Part shown: one piece after another, positions 26,852 to 34,088 of the stretch
Numbering within the stretch: the stretch's first letter is position 1
Layout of the letters: every line of letters begins with the position of its first letter
DNA from: an uncultured Bacteroidales bacterium
Lineage (GTDB): Bacteria; Bacteroidota; Bacteroidia; Bacteroidales; Muribaculaceae
Direction: 5' to 3'
Assembly (NCBI GenBank): GCA_958418815.1
Contig: CATZGB010000015.1
Span: forward strand, 1-64,000
DNA: 64,000 nt
Made by a program: the position numbers and the translations under genes
Notes under the pieces: model-generated
Seen by the model: only the letters and a program-made list of their open reading frames with translations
Told to the model about the DNA's origin: nothing
Databases searched by the model: none

Positions 26852-29800
26852 GCGATTTCCAGAAATATGACAAGTTCCAGATTGAGGAGCTGAAACGTGA
26901 TGCCGACATTCGTTTGTTCATCCCCGGCTGCGACGAGTCCAAGCGTGACCAGAAGATTGTCTGTCCGTTTTGTGGACAGAATAAATTCTCGGTAGTCCAT
27001 AAGAACGGCAAAAACCTGGCAAAGTGCTTTGGGTGTGACGTGTCTTTCGCCAACGGTGTGGCTGCGGTGATGAAGCTCAATGGTATGGATTTTCTTCCGG
27101 CGGTTGAATATGTGGCCGAGAGGGCTAATTTCGTGCTTGTGCCACGCGACCAGAAGCGCCGTTCAAAGGTTGAGAAGCTCAAGGGTGGCAACCTCAAGTC
27201 GTTTTGTTCGCAGCAGCTCGAGGAGTCCGGCCTCACTATGGATGACATTGTCGCGCGGGTTTTGGATTCGCAAGGCCGCGAAGACTGGGTGGTGCCGTTT
27301 CGCAAAGGAGGTGTCGACGCGCCTTTTCAGCCCAACGACACCGATGATGAGATGCTGATTCATTATTACGGCCTTGACGGTCGCCCTAAGACGTATGTCC
27401 CCAGGGGCAATGGCGGCCGCCCCAAGCCGTATGTTCGTGTCAGGTGGTCGAACCCAGACCTGCATCCTGACAACGATGGCAAACCTACAAAATACAAGAC
27501 CCCAGCCGGTGCCCCCTCCCAGGTCTACGTCCCGCAGTATATCCGGACAAAATATCAGGCCGGGGAACATCTTGAGACCCTTTTCATTCAGGAAGGGGAG
27601 AAAAAGGCGGAGAAAGCCTGCAAGCATGGAGTCCCGTCGATAGGCATTCAGGGCATCAACAATTTCGGCACAACCCAGGACGGGTTGCTGCAAGACATCC
27701 AATACCTGGTCAAGAAATGCTCCGTCCGCAATGTCGTGTTGCTCATGGACTCGGACTGGCAGGGACTTCACCGCAACATCATCACCGGTGATGACATCAC
27801 CAAGCGTCCAAACTCGTTCTGCAAGGCCGTCATCAAATTCAAGGTGTTCATCAACTCGTTGCACAACCGGGGGTATTCTGTCGATGTCTGGTGGGGCCAC
27901 GTCAACGATAACGAGGCCGGAGACAAGGGGGTGGACGACTTGCTGTGCAACACGTTGAAAGGCCGGGAGGGAGACCTGCTCAGCTCAATCGATGAGGCCA
28001 TGCACTCCCACAACGGGAAATCCTCCCTTGTCGACATACACAAGATAACCTCCATCAGCGACAAGCAGATCGAGGATTTCTGGCTGCTAAACGACGACCA
28101 GGCTTTTTATGACCTGCATAAGGAGCGATTGGCTGATGTCGAGACGTTCAAGATTAAGAGGATCCGCTACAAGGTGGAGAACGGTCGCCTCGTGCAGGTG
28201 AACCGTTATTCCTCCGACATTGACATATGGAGCATAGAGACGGATTCCAAAGACAGGAAGAAAGTCGTGTTCAACGCCCTTGAGACTTTTGAGTTCCTCA
28301 AGGCCAATGGCTTCTTCCGCCTGCGCACCGTCAACTCAGACGGGACAGTGACCTTCGACTTCATCCGCATCGATGATGGAATAATCGAACGCACGTCGCC
28401 CATCGAGATCCGGGATTTTATCCGCGACTATATCGACAGCACCTGCCGCGAGTATATCGTCAAGAATTTCTTCCGGGAGAAGATGGATTCAATACTTGCT
28501 GACAAGAAGATGGAGAATCTCGCCCGTGTCGATAATGATTTCGATGATTTCAGGCCGGAGCTCCAGAGGTTGTATTACAACAACGGCACCGTGGAGATCA
28601 CCTCCGGAGGAATAGTGGCCGAGCAACCGATGTGCAACGTGTGGCGCACCAGGATTCTGCCTCGCAAGTTCCGGCGGGTGCCTGTCATCTCAGACATCAG
28701 CGTGGCCGATGGGGAATTCAGCGTCACTCTTACCGAAGCCGGCCGCCGCTGCGAGTTCCTGCAGTACCTCCTTAACACGTCAAACTCGTTTTATCCCCAC
28801 GATGATCCCCGCGAGCTGACACAAGCCGAACATTCCGAGCTTATGCGTCATCTCGTGAACAAGATCACATCCATCGGATTCCTCCTTTGTGATTACAAGT
28901 TCCCCACGGAATGCAAGGCGGTGGTGATCCAGGATCACCGAATGGCCGAGGTCGGCGCGAGCAATGGCGGTTCGGGCAAATCTATCCTGGGGACAGCCAT
29001 CGGCAAGGTCGTGCCGCAGATTGTTTTCGACGGCAAGAAGGATGAGACCGGCCAGTTCTTTTTCGAGCGTGTGAGCCTTGCCACTCGCAACCTGTTCATT
29101 GATGACGTGCGCACAAACTTCAACTTCGAGCGTCTGTTCCCGATGATCACCGGCGACATGATCATCGACAGGAAGAACATCGGGGCTTTGGAGATTCCTC
29201 TTGAGAAGTCCCCGAAGATTCTCATCACCACGAACCACGCCATCAACAAATCCGAGGAGGATGCCACCCGGCGGCGCATAATCTACATGGAGGTGTCGGA
29301 ATGGTACAACCCTGAACACACGGTGATCGACGACTTCCACCATATGCTGTTCAACGACTGGGCGGCCGATGACCAATGGGTGTTGTTTGACAACCTGATG
29401 GCCGAATGCGTGATGTATTACCTGCGCTCGTTCGAGCAGATGTGGCACCGCGAGGGGATGGGGGCCGTGCCGCCCCCGATGGATAACATCCGGCTGCGCT
29501 CCCTCCGGCAGGAGATGGGGGAGGCATTCTTCCAGTGGGCCGAAGAGTATTTTGACCCGTCGGGAACCAAGCTCAACGAGCGGGTGCCACGCAAGGAGAT
29601 GTATTCCGCCTTCATCGACAATGTGGGCAACGGCGGCCACAGTGTCTCCCCGACCGGGTTCCGGCGCAAGCTGGAGGCATTCTGCAAGTTCAAGGGCTAT
29701 GACCTTAACATCAAGAGCAAGGACAAGGCCGGACGCTCCTATGTCGACTGGAGGAAGAAACACAAGTCCGAGTCATTCCTCGGCGTTGCCGACAAGTCGG

Positions 29801-29862
29801 GCGGCGCTGAATACTTCACAGTGTTCTCTCCGCAGGAGGAGAACAACCTAAAACCTTTCTGA
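26848..29862 (+). CDS. Phage primase-helicase (CHC2 zinc finger, TOPRIM, SF3-like ATPase)
   Basis: A 1004-residue replication protein. Residues 31-60 form a CHC2-type zinc-binding domain (CPFCGQ and KCFGCD). A TOPRIM-like core follows, with FIQEGEKKAEKACKHG and VVLLMDSDWQG (acidic residues for primer synthesis), then a central linker. The last 350 residues are an SF3/D5-like helicase with Walker A GGSGKS, Walker B LFIDDVRTN and sensor ITTNHAINKSEEDATRRR. It should lay primers and unwind DNA at the phage origin. The single polypeptide resembles T7 gp4 in function, though the helicase is a different superfamily. Confidence 0.85.
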   Translation: MSDFQKYDKFQIEELKRDADIRLFIPGCDESKRDQKIVCPFCGQNKFSVVHKNGKNLAKCFGCDVSFANGVAAVMKLNGMDFLPAVEYVAERANFVLVPRDQKRRSKVEKLKGGNLKSFCSQQLEESGLTMDDIVARVLDSQGREDWVVPFRKGGVDAPFQPNDTDDEMLIHYYGLDGRPKTYVPRGNGGRPKPYVRVRWSNPDLHPDNDGKPTKYKTPAGAPSQVYVPQYIRTKYQAGEHLETLFIQEGEKKAEKACKHGVPSIGIQGINNFGTTQDGLLQDIQYLVKKCSVRNVVLLMDSDWQGLHRNIITGDDITKRPNSFCKAVIKFKVFINSLHNRGYSVDVWWGHVNDNEAGDKGVDDLLCNTLKGREGDLLSSIDEAMHSHNGKSSLVDIHKITSISDKQIEDFWLLNDDQAFYDLHKERLADVETFKIKRIRYKVENGRLVQVNRYSSDIDIWSIETDSKDRKKVVFNALETFEFLKANGFFRLRTVNSDGTVTFDFIRIDDGIIERTSPIEIRDFIRDYIDSTCREYIVKNFFREKMDSILADKKMENLARVDNDFDDFRPELQRLYYNNGTVEITSGGIVAEQPMCNVWRTRILPRKFRRVPVISDISVADGEFSVTLTEAGRRCEFLQYLLNTSNSFYPHDDPRELTQAEHSELMRHLVNKITSIGFLLCDYKFPTECKAVVIQDHRMAEVGASNGGSGKSILGTAIGKVVPQIVFDGKKDETGQFFFERVSLATRNLFIDDVRTNFNFERLFPMITGDMIIDRKNIGALEIPLEKSPKILITTNHAINKSEEDATRRRIIYMEVSEWYNPEHTVIDDFHHMLFNDWAADDQWVLFDNLMAECVMYYLRSFEQMWHREGMGAVPPPMDNIRLRSLRQEMGEAFFQWAEEYFDPSGTKLNERVPRKEMYSAFIDNVGNGGHSVSPTGFRRKLEAFCKFKGYDLNIKSKDKAGRSYVDWRKKHKSESFLGVADKSGGAEYFTVFSPQEENNLKPF

Positions 29863-29864
29863 GC

Positions 29865-30176
29865 ATGATAAATCCCGATATTGTTTTTGACGCTGTGTGC
29901 GCCGAGTCAGGGCTGACGAGGCGGCAGCTGCGGTCTGCATCCCGTCTCTACCGGATCGTGGCGGCCAGGATGCTGGTGATGCTTCTGCTGTACCGTGAAG
30001 GTTATCACGACAGCCGGATCGCATTCCTGCTCGACCGGGCGCGTTGCACTGTCACGCTGCAGCGACACCGCGCGATGGGCTACATCGCCACCGACAAGCT
30101 GTTTCTCAAACGTTACGAATCACTGAAACAAACCATCGAAGATGCAAAACGACAACCGTCCACGCAATCCCTATGA
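29865..30176 (+). CDS. DnaA domain IV-like HTH protein
   Basis: A 103-residue protein that aligns by eye with the DNA-binding domain IV of DnaA: SASRLYRIVAARMLVMLLLY, GYHDSRIAFLLDRARCTVT and a final helix. In DnaA the equivalent region recognises DnaA boxes. Here there is no ATPase domain. It starts two bases after the primase-helicase stop, so it may help load that enzyme at the phage origin or compete with host DnaA. That role is inferred from position. Confidence 0.65.
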   Translation: MINPDIVFDAVCAESGLTRRQLRSASRLYRIVAARMLVMLLLYREGYHDSRIAFLLDRARCTVTLQRHRAMGYIATDKLFLKRYESLKQTIEDAKRQPSTQSL

Positions 30177-30516
30177 ACACCTCCGTCACGAGGAATATCC
30201 CGACTCCGCGCCGGAAACCCAGTACTCGGCTTATTGTGTCAGCGACCATCCTGATGAGCAGGTCTCAATACTTTTGGCCGAGCCGGCCCCGGGCAGATGG
30301 GTGGGGGGGTACTCGGTGTACTGGGCCAACAGGCGCCGCCACTCATTTCTGCAGCCATCCTTGACGAACGGATGGTTTGCGTCGCGCCGAGACGCGATAC
30401 TCTTCTATCTCGGTTTCTTTTCGACATACCTGGCGTATTTCATCCCCCTTAACCAGGACGCGATCCGCAGGGCCATTGGCCGAAATTCGCAGACAAGCAT
30501 AATTGACCTGTGCTGA
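30142..30516 (+). CDS. Hypothetical phage protein
   Basis: A 124-residue protein overlapping the DnaA-like gene by 35 bases. It is rich in aromatic residues (GRWVGGYSVYWANRRRHSF) and contains one hydrophobic stretch (AILFYLGFFSTYLAYFIPL). I recognise no family. Confidence 0.55.
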   Translation: MQNDNRPRNPYEHLRHEEYPDSAPETQYSAYCVSDHPDEQVSILLAEPAPGRWVGGYSVYWANRRRHSFLQPSLTNGWFASRRDAILFYLGFFSTYLAYFIPLNQDAIRRAIGRNSQTSIIDLC

Positions 30517-30564
30517 CAACCATGCAATCAACCCAATTTGTAATCTATAAACTGTTTTCCCGAA

Positions 30565-31014
30565 ATGTTTGATTTTTCACGTATGAAATCCGCGTTTGGA
30601 CGCAGAGCCTCCCGCGAGGAAAGAGATATCGAGGATGTCTCTTTTGAAGAGATCCGCAAAGATTCAACCAATGACGATGCTGCCAATGAAGCCAGGAGAC
30701 GCGCTCGCGCTGACGCTGTCCGTTCTGAAGCTCTGTCATTCCTTGAGCGCGTCACAGAGAAGATAACCCCGGGTTATATCGAGGGGCTGGCCATCATGTC
30801 ATTGTTCATCGCTGGCGCAAAATGGTGTGACGGTCTTCCAGCCTCGGTTGTCGAATCTGAATCCGTTTTCCTGGGCCGGTTGTCTTCTGCCGTTGACTCG
30901 CATTTGCGTGACGGCAATGCCGCCCCCAGTGTTAAGGCCTATCTTTTTCTCGGCCTCTGTTTCAGCACAGGGGCCACTTGGGCGCGAGAGCATCCGGAGA
31001 CTCCGCCGGTCTGA
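30565..31014 (+). CDS. Hypothetical phage protein
   Basis: A 149-residue protein. The first 60 residues are charged and probably helical; the rest has two weakly hydrophobic stretches (SLFIAGAKWCDGLPASVV and LFLGLCFSTGATWAREH). I recognise no family. A terminator follows. Confidence 0.55.
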   Translation: MFDFSRMKSAFGRRASREERDIEDVSFEEIRKDSTNDDAANEARRRARADAVRSEALSFLERVTEKITPGYIEGLAIMSLFIAGAKWCDGLPASVVESESVFLGRLSSAVDSHLRDGNAAPSVKAYLFLGLCFSTGATWAREHPETPPV

Positions 31015-31042
31015 CTTCGTTCAAGACATCAGGAACGGCCAC

Positions 31043-31075
31043 GCCCTCGCTCATCACGGCGGGGGCGTTTTTTTG
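31043..31075 (+). terminator. Rho-independent terminator of the early operon
   Basis: CGCCCTCGC pairs with GGCGGGGGCG across an 8-base loop, followed by seven Ts. It ends the run of genes that began at 26059. Confidence 0.75.
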
Positions 31076-31094
31076 TGGAGTCGCGGAATTGTTG

Positions 31095-31102
31095 TATTTT
31101 TG
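31095..31102 (+). promoter_or_regulatory. -7 promoter element
   Basis: TATTTTTG, followed by CGACATA, is a Bacteroidota -7 element 30 bases before the ATG at 31133. GTCGC at 31079 and GCGAC at 31102 form a short inverted repeat around it. Confidence 0.55.
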
Positions 31103-31132
31103 CGACATAGGAAAATCCAGCAATCAACCATT

Positions 31133-32053
31133 ATGAAACCCTCGTTCCTGTTGTTTCACGCCGAGTGCGTGAATGAATGCCGCGATGCGGTCTGCCATCT
31201 GGTTCTGTGTCCTGTCGTCGACGGAGACCCGCGTGAGCCTGTCGAGTTCTTCTTTAACCCCGAGGCCCGGTTTGTTTTTGTGCAGTCGGGACTCTCCGCC
31301 GCCGATGTGGAGAAGTTCCCCCCGTTGCGGGACGGTTGGCCGGAGGTTGAGCGGTTGCTCGATGAGTTCGACATGCTCGTGAGCTCGGCTGACGGATATA
31401 GCGCGGAGGCCCTGTGCAATTCGTTGGCGAGGCTCGGCGTTGACGCGCGCCCGCGCCGGTACTGCAACGCCAAGTCTGTCTGCCGCCGCGCCATTGACGA
31501 GCTGTCTTACAGCCTTGATTATCTCAGTTGTTCTGTCCTTGGCCGGAAGGTGCCTCAAGGCGAGCCTGTGGAAATCGCCGTCGCTTGGCGGGATTTGCTC
31601 CTGGCCTCCCTTGACGGTGTCGATTGCTCGTCCTTTGACGAATACCTGGCGGCGGCCAAGATCATCCCCGGGCAGATTGCACGGGATGGGTTGCTGCGGC
31701 CAGTGGTGACGCGCGACTACGGGAAACGTAAAGCCCACCGGTTCGACCCGTCTCAGGTTCCTGTCGATGCCCGGCCTGACAATCCGTTGTTCGGGATGAA
31801 TGTGGTGTTCACCGGAACTCTTGAGGCAATGACCCGTGACATGGCCCGTGAGGCTGTCATCAAGGTTGGCGGCTTCGCCCCCTCTTCTTTGAACAACTCG
31901 ACAGACTTTCTTGTGGTCGGCAACCAGGACCTGCGGGTTGTCGGGGAGAAAGGCTTGTCCGGCAAGATGAAGAAGGCCGCCGAGATGCGCTCGAAGGGCC
32001 TGCCGATAGAGGTTGTCAACGAGTTTGACTTCCTCGAGATGTTGGCGCAGTGA
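31133..32053 (+). CDS. Degenerate DnaQ-like exonuclease domain with C-terminal BRCT
   Basis: A 306-residue protein. The first 170 residues follow the layout of bacterial DEDDh exonuclease-BRCT proteins, but the catalytic positions are changed: HAEC where DxE is expected, SADGYS where HNxxFD is expected, and no HxxxxD at the third motif. The C-terminal 90 residues are a BRCT domain (LFGMNVVFTGTLEAMTRDMA and VGGFAPSSLNNSTDFLVVG). It likely binds DNA ends or a partner rather than cutting DNA. The start at 31133 follows a promoter and a terminator. Confidence 0.7.
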   Translation: MKPSFLLFHAECVNECRDAVCHLVLCPVVDGDPREPVEFFFNPEARFVFVQSGLSAADVEKFPPLRDGWPEVERLLDEFDMLVSSADGYSAEALCNSLARLGVDARPRRYCNAKSVCRRAIDELSYSLDYLSCSVLGRKVPQGEPVEIAVAWRDLLLASLDGVDCSSFDEYLAAAKIIPGQIARDGLLRPVVTRDYGKRKAHRFDPSQVPVDARPDNPLFGMNVVFTGTLEAMTRDMAREAVIKVGGFAPSSLNNSTDFLVVGNQDLRVVGEKGLSGKMKKAAEMRSKGLPIEVVNEFDFLEMLAQ

Positions 32054-32094
32054 GAGTGTCATATCGTGAAATTGCAATTAGAAAATGTTTACAT

Positions 32095-32607
32095 ATGAAG
32101 AAGATTAAGTTTGCTATGTTGTTTTGCTCAATGGCACTGTTGTTGCTGGTGTCAGGCTGTGCAAAACCTATGTTTCTCCAACAAATGTACTACGTAGATT
32201 ACTACTCTGGTGGTCTGTATGGAAAGGTGTTTATCACTGAATCTCCAAGCGTGTCGTTTGATTATGAACCTCTTGGCTCAATTGTTGTATCCGAAGAATC
32301 TGGTTATGTGTCCAAGAATAAAGACACTTTCAAGGTTCACAAACTAAAGGGGGATGATGTCTATTCGGGCAACCTCCCTTGGAGCAAGGAAGAGCAGGAA
32401 GCCGCAAACCTCAGCAACATTTACCGAGGAGCTGACTATGAATCCGCGTTACAGGCGGCTTCGACAAAAGCCATTGAAATGGGTGGTGATGCCATTATCG
32501 GGCTTAAAATAAAGTCGTGGGGGTATAGGATTCAACTAAACGGGAATAAGCATAAGGACGTTGCGAAGCTCATAATCGTTTCCGGAATGGTTGTGAAACG
32601 AAAATAG
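32095..32607 (+). CDS. Predicted lipoprotein
   Basis: A 170-residue lipoprotein with the signal MKKIKFAMLFCSMALLLLVS and lipobox VSGC. The mature part has a region (SALQAASTKAIEMGGDAIIG) resembling the YbjQ/DUF4156-type 'bounded GDAI' motif in small envelope proteins. Codon use is more AT-rich than in neighbouring phage genes, so it may be a morphogenesis-independent moron gene expressed from the prophage. I do not know its function. Confidence 0.7.
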   Translation: MKKIKFAMLFCSMALLLLVSGCAKPMFLQQMYYVDYYSGGLYGKVFITESPSVSFDYEPLGSIVVSEESGYVSKNKDTFKVHKLKGDDVYSGNLPWSKEEQEAANLSNIYRGADYESALQAASTKAIEMGGDAIIGLKIKSWGYRIQLNGNKHKDVAKLIIVSGMVVKRK

Positions 32608-32666
32608 CCTGATTTGCTGACGATTTGCTGACGAGATTCTGACTAATCATTTTTTTGAGATTTTCT

Positions 32667-32697
32667 TTGGCAGAATGAATGCTGTGTTGTAACTTTG
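32667..32697 (+). promoter_or_regulatory. Promoter of RNA A1
   Basis: TTG near 32668 and TAACTTTG at 32690-32697, spaced 20 bases, form a full Bacteroidota promoter. The start should be near 32701, directly before the 5' arm of the RNA. Confidence 0.7.
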
Positions 32698-32700
32698 CAG

Positions 32701-32874
32701 TGCTACAACCAAGGTGATTAGTTCACCCCGCACGAGCGCGGTAAATGCTCGACATATTTTGCGGGCTTTTTTTATGCCCGGACATACCAGCCATATGCGG
32801 CTGTCACCGATATCATTTGACGTGCTCTTAGGAGTGAACGACTTTGGTTGTAGCAACGGTGACAGCCGTTTTTT
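32701..32874 (+). ncRNA. Predicted structured RNA A1 (cassette I)
   Basis: A predicted 174-nt RNA. The 5' arm GCTACAACCAAGGT (32702-32715) is followed by a small GAGC/GCTC hairpin and a hairpin GGGC-T7AT-GCCC (32763-32779). A 12-bp terminator stem comes next: CGGCTGTCACCG (32798-32809) with CGGTGACAGCCG (32857-32868), then six Ts. The 48-base loop of the terminator contains the 3' arm GACTTTGGTTGTAGC (32840-32854). That arm is complementary to the 5' arm, giving a pseudoknot, and also to 32882-32896 beside the next ATG. The layout is shared with A2 and, in outline, with B1 and B2. Confidence 0.7.
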
Positions 32875-32881
32875 ATTAATA

Positions 32882-32896
32882 GCTACAATCAAAGTC
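32882..32896 (+). promoter_or_regulatory. Third-copy pairing site before ATG (A1 target)
   Basis: GCTACAATCAAAGTC can pair over 15 positions (one G-U) with the 3' arm of RNA A1 (32840-32854). It ends two bases before the ATG at 32899, so pairing would cover the translation start region. Confidence 0.65.
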
Positions 32897-32898
32897 GT

Positions 32899-33489
32899 AT
32901 GAGAACAACCAACACCATCGCCCTGAGCCAGGGCGCGTCGGCCCGCATTCTGCCGGGCGCGGTCTCCACAAAAATCCGCGCAATCGCTTGCGGATTCAAA
33001 AAATCTGCTTACCTTTGCAGCGTCTTCCATTTGAAACAGGCGACAGCGTCGCCGTCAGCCAGCCAAGCCGTCGGCCTTTTTTGTGGCCGTAGGTCTGTGG
33101 CCTACAATATTGGTTCCGTCCCGTGTGGAGCGTTAATGCGCCCACTGCCTGTTTCAAGGTGGAATGCAACGGGGAGCGGAACCTTTTTTTGTTTCTTCCC
33201 TGGGCAAGTTAATATAGTTTCATTTAAAGCATTCCGAAATGAAAACAACCAACACCATCGCCCTGAGTCAGGGCGCGCCGGCCCGCATTCTGCCGGGCGC
33301 GGTCTCCACAACCATCATCCCGGCCCTCCGCGCCATCAGCGTGGCCGCCTCTGTCATCCTCGCGCCGGTGGCCTACCTGCAATGCGCCGCCGGGACTCCG
33401 TCGCTGCCCGTGATACTGGGCGCGTCGGCCAGCCTGCTGGCGGCGGCATTCCTCCGCCCCTCGTCAACCTCAAGCCGGAAAGGAGGTGA
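32899..33489 (+). CDS. Truncated leader copy running open through RNA B1
   Basis: The first 24 or so codons repeat the start of the 85-aa gene (TTNTIALSQGASARILPGAV). The frame then runs on through the B1 promoter and RNA, and beyond, to 33489. The shared start encodes two hairpins in the message: CGCCCTG-AGC-CAGGGCG and GCCCG-8-CGGGC. Whether a 196-residue product is made is doubtful. The same frame stays open in cassette II, and length differences between the cassettes are multiples of three. It may be a leader whose translation affects B1. Confidence 0.35.
   Translation: MRTTNTIALSQGASARILPGAVSTKIRAIACGFKKSAYLCSVFHLKQATASPSASQAVGLFCGRRSVAYNIGSVPCGALMRPLPVSRWNATGSGTFFCFFPGQVNIVSFKAFRNENNQHHRPESGRAGPHSAGRGLHNHHPGPPRHQRGRLCHPRAGGLPAMRRRDSVAARDTGRVGQPAGGGIPPPLVNLKPERR
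33021..33190 (+). ncRNA. Predicted structured RNA B1 (cassette I)
   Basis: A predicted 170-nt RNA whose promoter is TTG (32979) plus TACCTTTG (33010-33017). The 5' arm GTCTTCCATTTGAAACAGGC (33022-33041) precedes a GGCGAC/GTCGCC hairpin and GGCC-T6GT-GGCC (33073-33088). A terminator stem follows: GGTTCCGTCCCGT (33112-33124) with ACGGGGAGCGGAACC (33169-33183), then seven Ts. Its loop holds the hairpin 33125-33145 and the 3' arm (33147-33167), complementary to the 5' arm. The 3' arm also contains GGAATGC, complementary to GCATTCC (33229-33235) just before the next ATG. Confidence 0.7.
33229..33235 (+). promoter_or_regulatory. Third-copy pairing site before ATG (B1 target)
   Basis: GCATTCC is complementary to GGAATGC in the RNA B1 3' arm and lies three bases before the ATG at 33239. 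Alone, seven bases would be weak evidence; the equivalent site in cassette II has changed in step with its RNA. Confidence 0.5.
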
Positions 33490-33496
33490 CAGATGA
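33239..33496 (+). CDS. 85-aa two-segment membrane peptide (cassette I)
   Basis: An 85-residue protein beginning MKTTNTIALSQGAPARILPG. It has two hydrophobic stretches (about residues 25-50 and 55-72) and a basic Ser-rich end. The first codons encode two stable hairpins in the message. It is almost identical to the copy at 56284. A GGAGGTGA-type ribosome site at its 3' end serves the next gene, which it overlaps by four bases. I recognise no family. A holin-like, toxin-like or membrane-anchor peptide is possible. Confidence 0.65.
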   Translation: MKTTNTIALSQGAPARILPGAVSTTIIPALRAISVAASVILAPVAYLQCAAGTPSLPVILGASASLLAAAFLRPSSTSSRKGGDR

Positions 33497-33687
33497 GCTT
33501 CCGTTTTGAGAAGAAGGTCGCCATCACCCGGGAGGTGATGGGCGCGCACGTCGTGGAGTTGAAGATTGATGGCTACAGCTCGGGGTTCATCGTCGTGGAC
33601 GAGCCTCAAGACCTGTGTCTGCTCCGTGACAAGCTCGACGAGTACATCAACGAACATGGAATCAAAGAGCCTGAGACCTATGAGTAA
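33493..33687 (+). CDS. 64-aa cassette partner protein (cassette I)
   Basis: A 64-residue soluble protein paralogous to the one at 56538; shared core GFIVVDEPQDLCLLRDKLDE-like with a conserved LLRD. It starts with an ATGA overlap on the preceding membrane peptide gene and is preceded by a strong GGAGGTGA, unusual in this group, so its start is well supported. I recognise no family. The constant pairing with the membrane peptide suggests joint function. Confidence 0.7.
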   Translation: MSFRFEKKVAITREVMGAHVVELKIDGYSSGFIVVDEPQDLCLLRDKLDEYINEHGIKEPETYE

Positions 33688-34024
33688 GCGCAAGTCTATC
33701 ATTTACAAGCAGAAAGCAGCCGGGGTTTCCCCCCCCGAATTTTCCTCCGGCCTTTCAGGAGGCCCAGCCGGGCACGATGACCTGAATGTGCCATCGGCAT
33801 TGAACGTGCTGGATGACTGGCTTGCCCGTTTCGAGCCAGCTGTCTCGGTCGATGACGGCCAGGTGGAGCTCCGCACCACGGTCGACATCATCAACGACCT
33901 CTCTTCGATGTGTGACCTTGACATCCGGGGCGTTGTGGCCCATATGACACGAAAAGGCTATCGTTCTTACCACGACTCAGATGGAGTCCACGGATGGATG
34001 CTCAAGCGTGTCGACAGACGTTAG
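33680..34024 (+). CDS. Hypothetical phage protein after cassette I
   Basis: A 114-residue protein beginning MSKRKSIIYKQKAAG, overlapping the preceding stop by eight bases. The C-terminal half (DIINDLSSMCDLDIRGVVAH, then MTRKGYRSYHDSDGVHGWML) resembles a small winged-helix-like region by eye only. It has no counterpart after cassette II. Confidence 0.55.
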   Translation: MSKRKSIIYKQKAAGVSPPEFSSGLSGGPAGHDDLNVPSALNVLDDWLARFEPAVSVDDGQVELRTTVDIINDLSSMCDLDIRGVVAHMTRKGYRSYHDSDGVHGWMLKRVDRR

Positions 34025-34056
34025 ATTCTTCTGCGATCCATCACCATATATGGATG

Positions 34057-34088
34057 GCGGCCCTGTCCGGGAGGATGGGGCCGCTTTT
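34057..34088 (+). terminator. Rho-independent terminator after cassette I
   Basis: GCGGCCC (34057-34063) pairs with GGGCCGC (to 34084), followed by TTTT. It closes the cassette I gene group. Confidence 0.6.

Noticed and set aside
32702..32896. Cassette RNAs as a CRISPR array or type III toxin-antitoxin RNA
   Set aside because: There are no regularly spaced repeats, no Cas genes, and the downstream gene is an 85-aa membrane peptide, unlike ToxN-type RNases.
32701..32896. Arm copies as target-site duplications of a mobile element
   Set aside because: The outer copies flank the RNA in direct orientation, as a duplication would, but an inner inverted copy changes with them in all four units. 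Insertion alone does not predict this. It is not fully excluded.
32667..33240. Cassette RNAs as a retron or diversity-generating retroelement
   Set aside because: Both need a reverse transcriptase. No protein in the window shows the YxDD motif or the fold, and there is no adenine-specific variable repeat.
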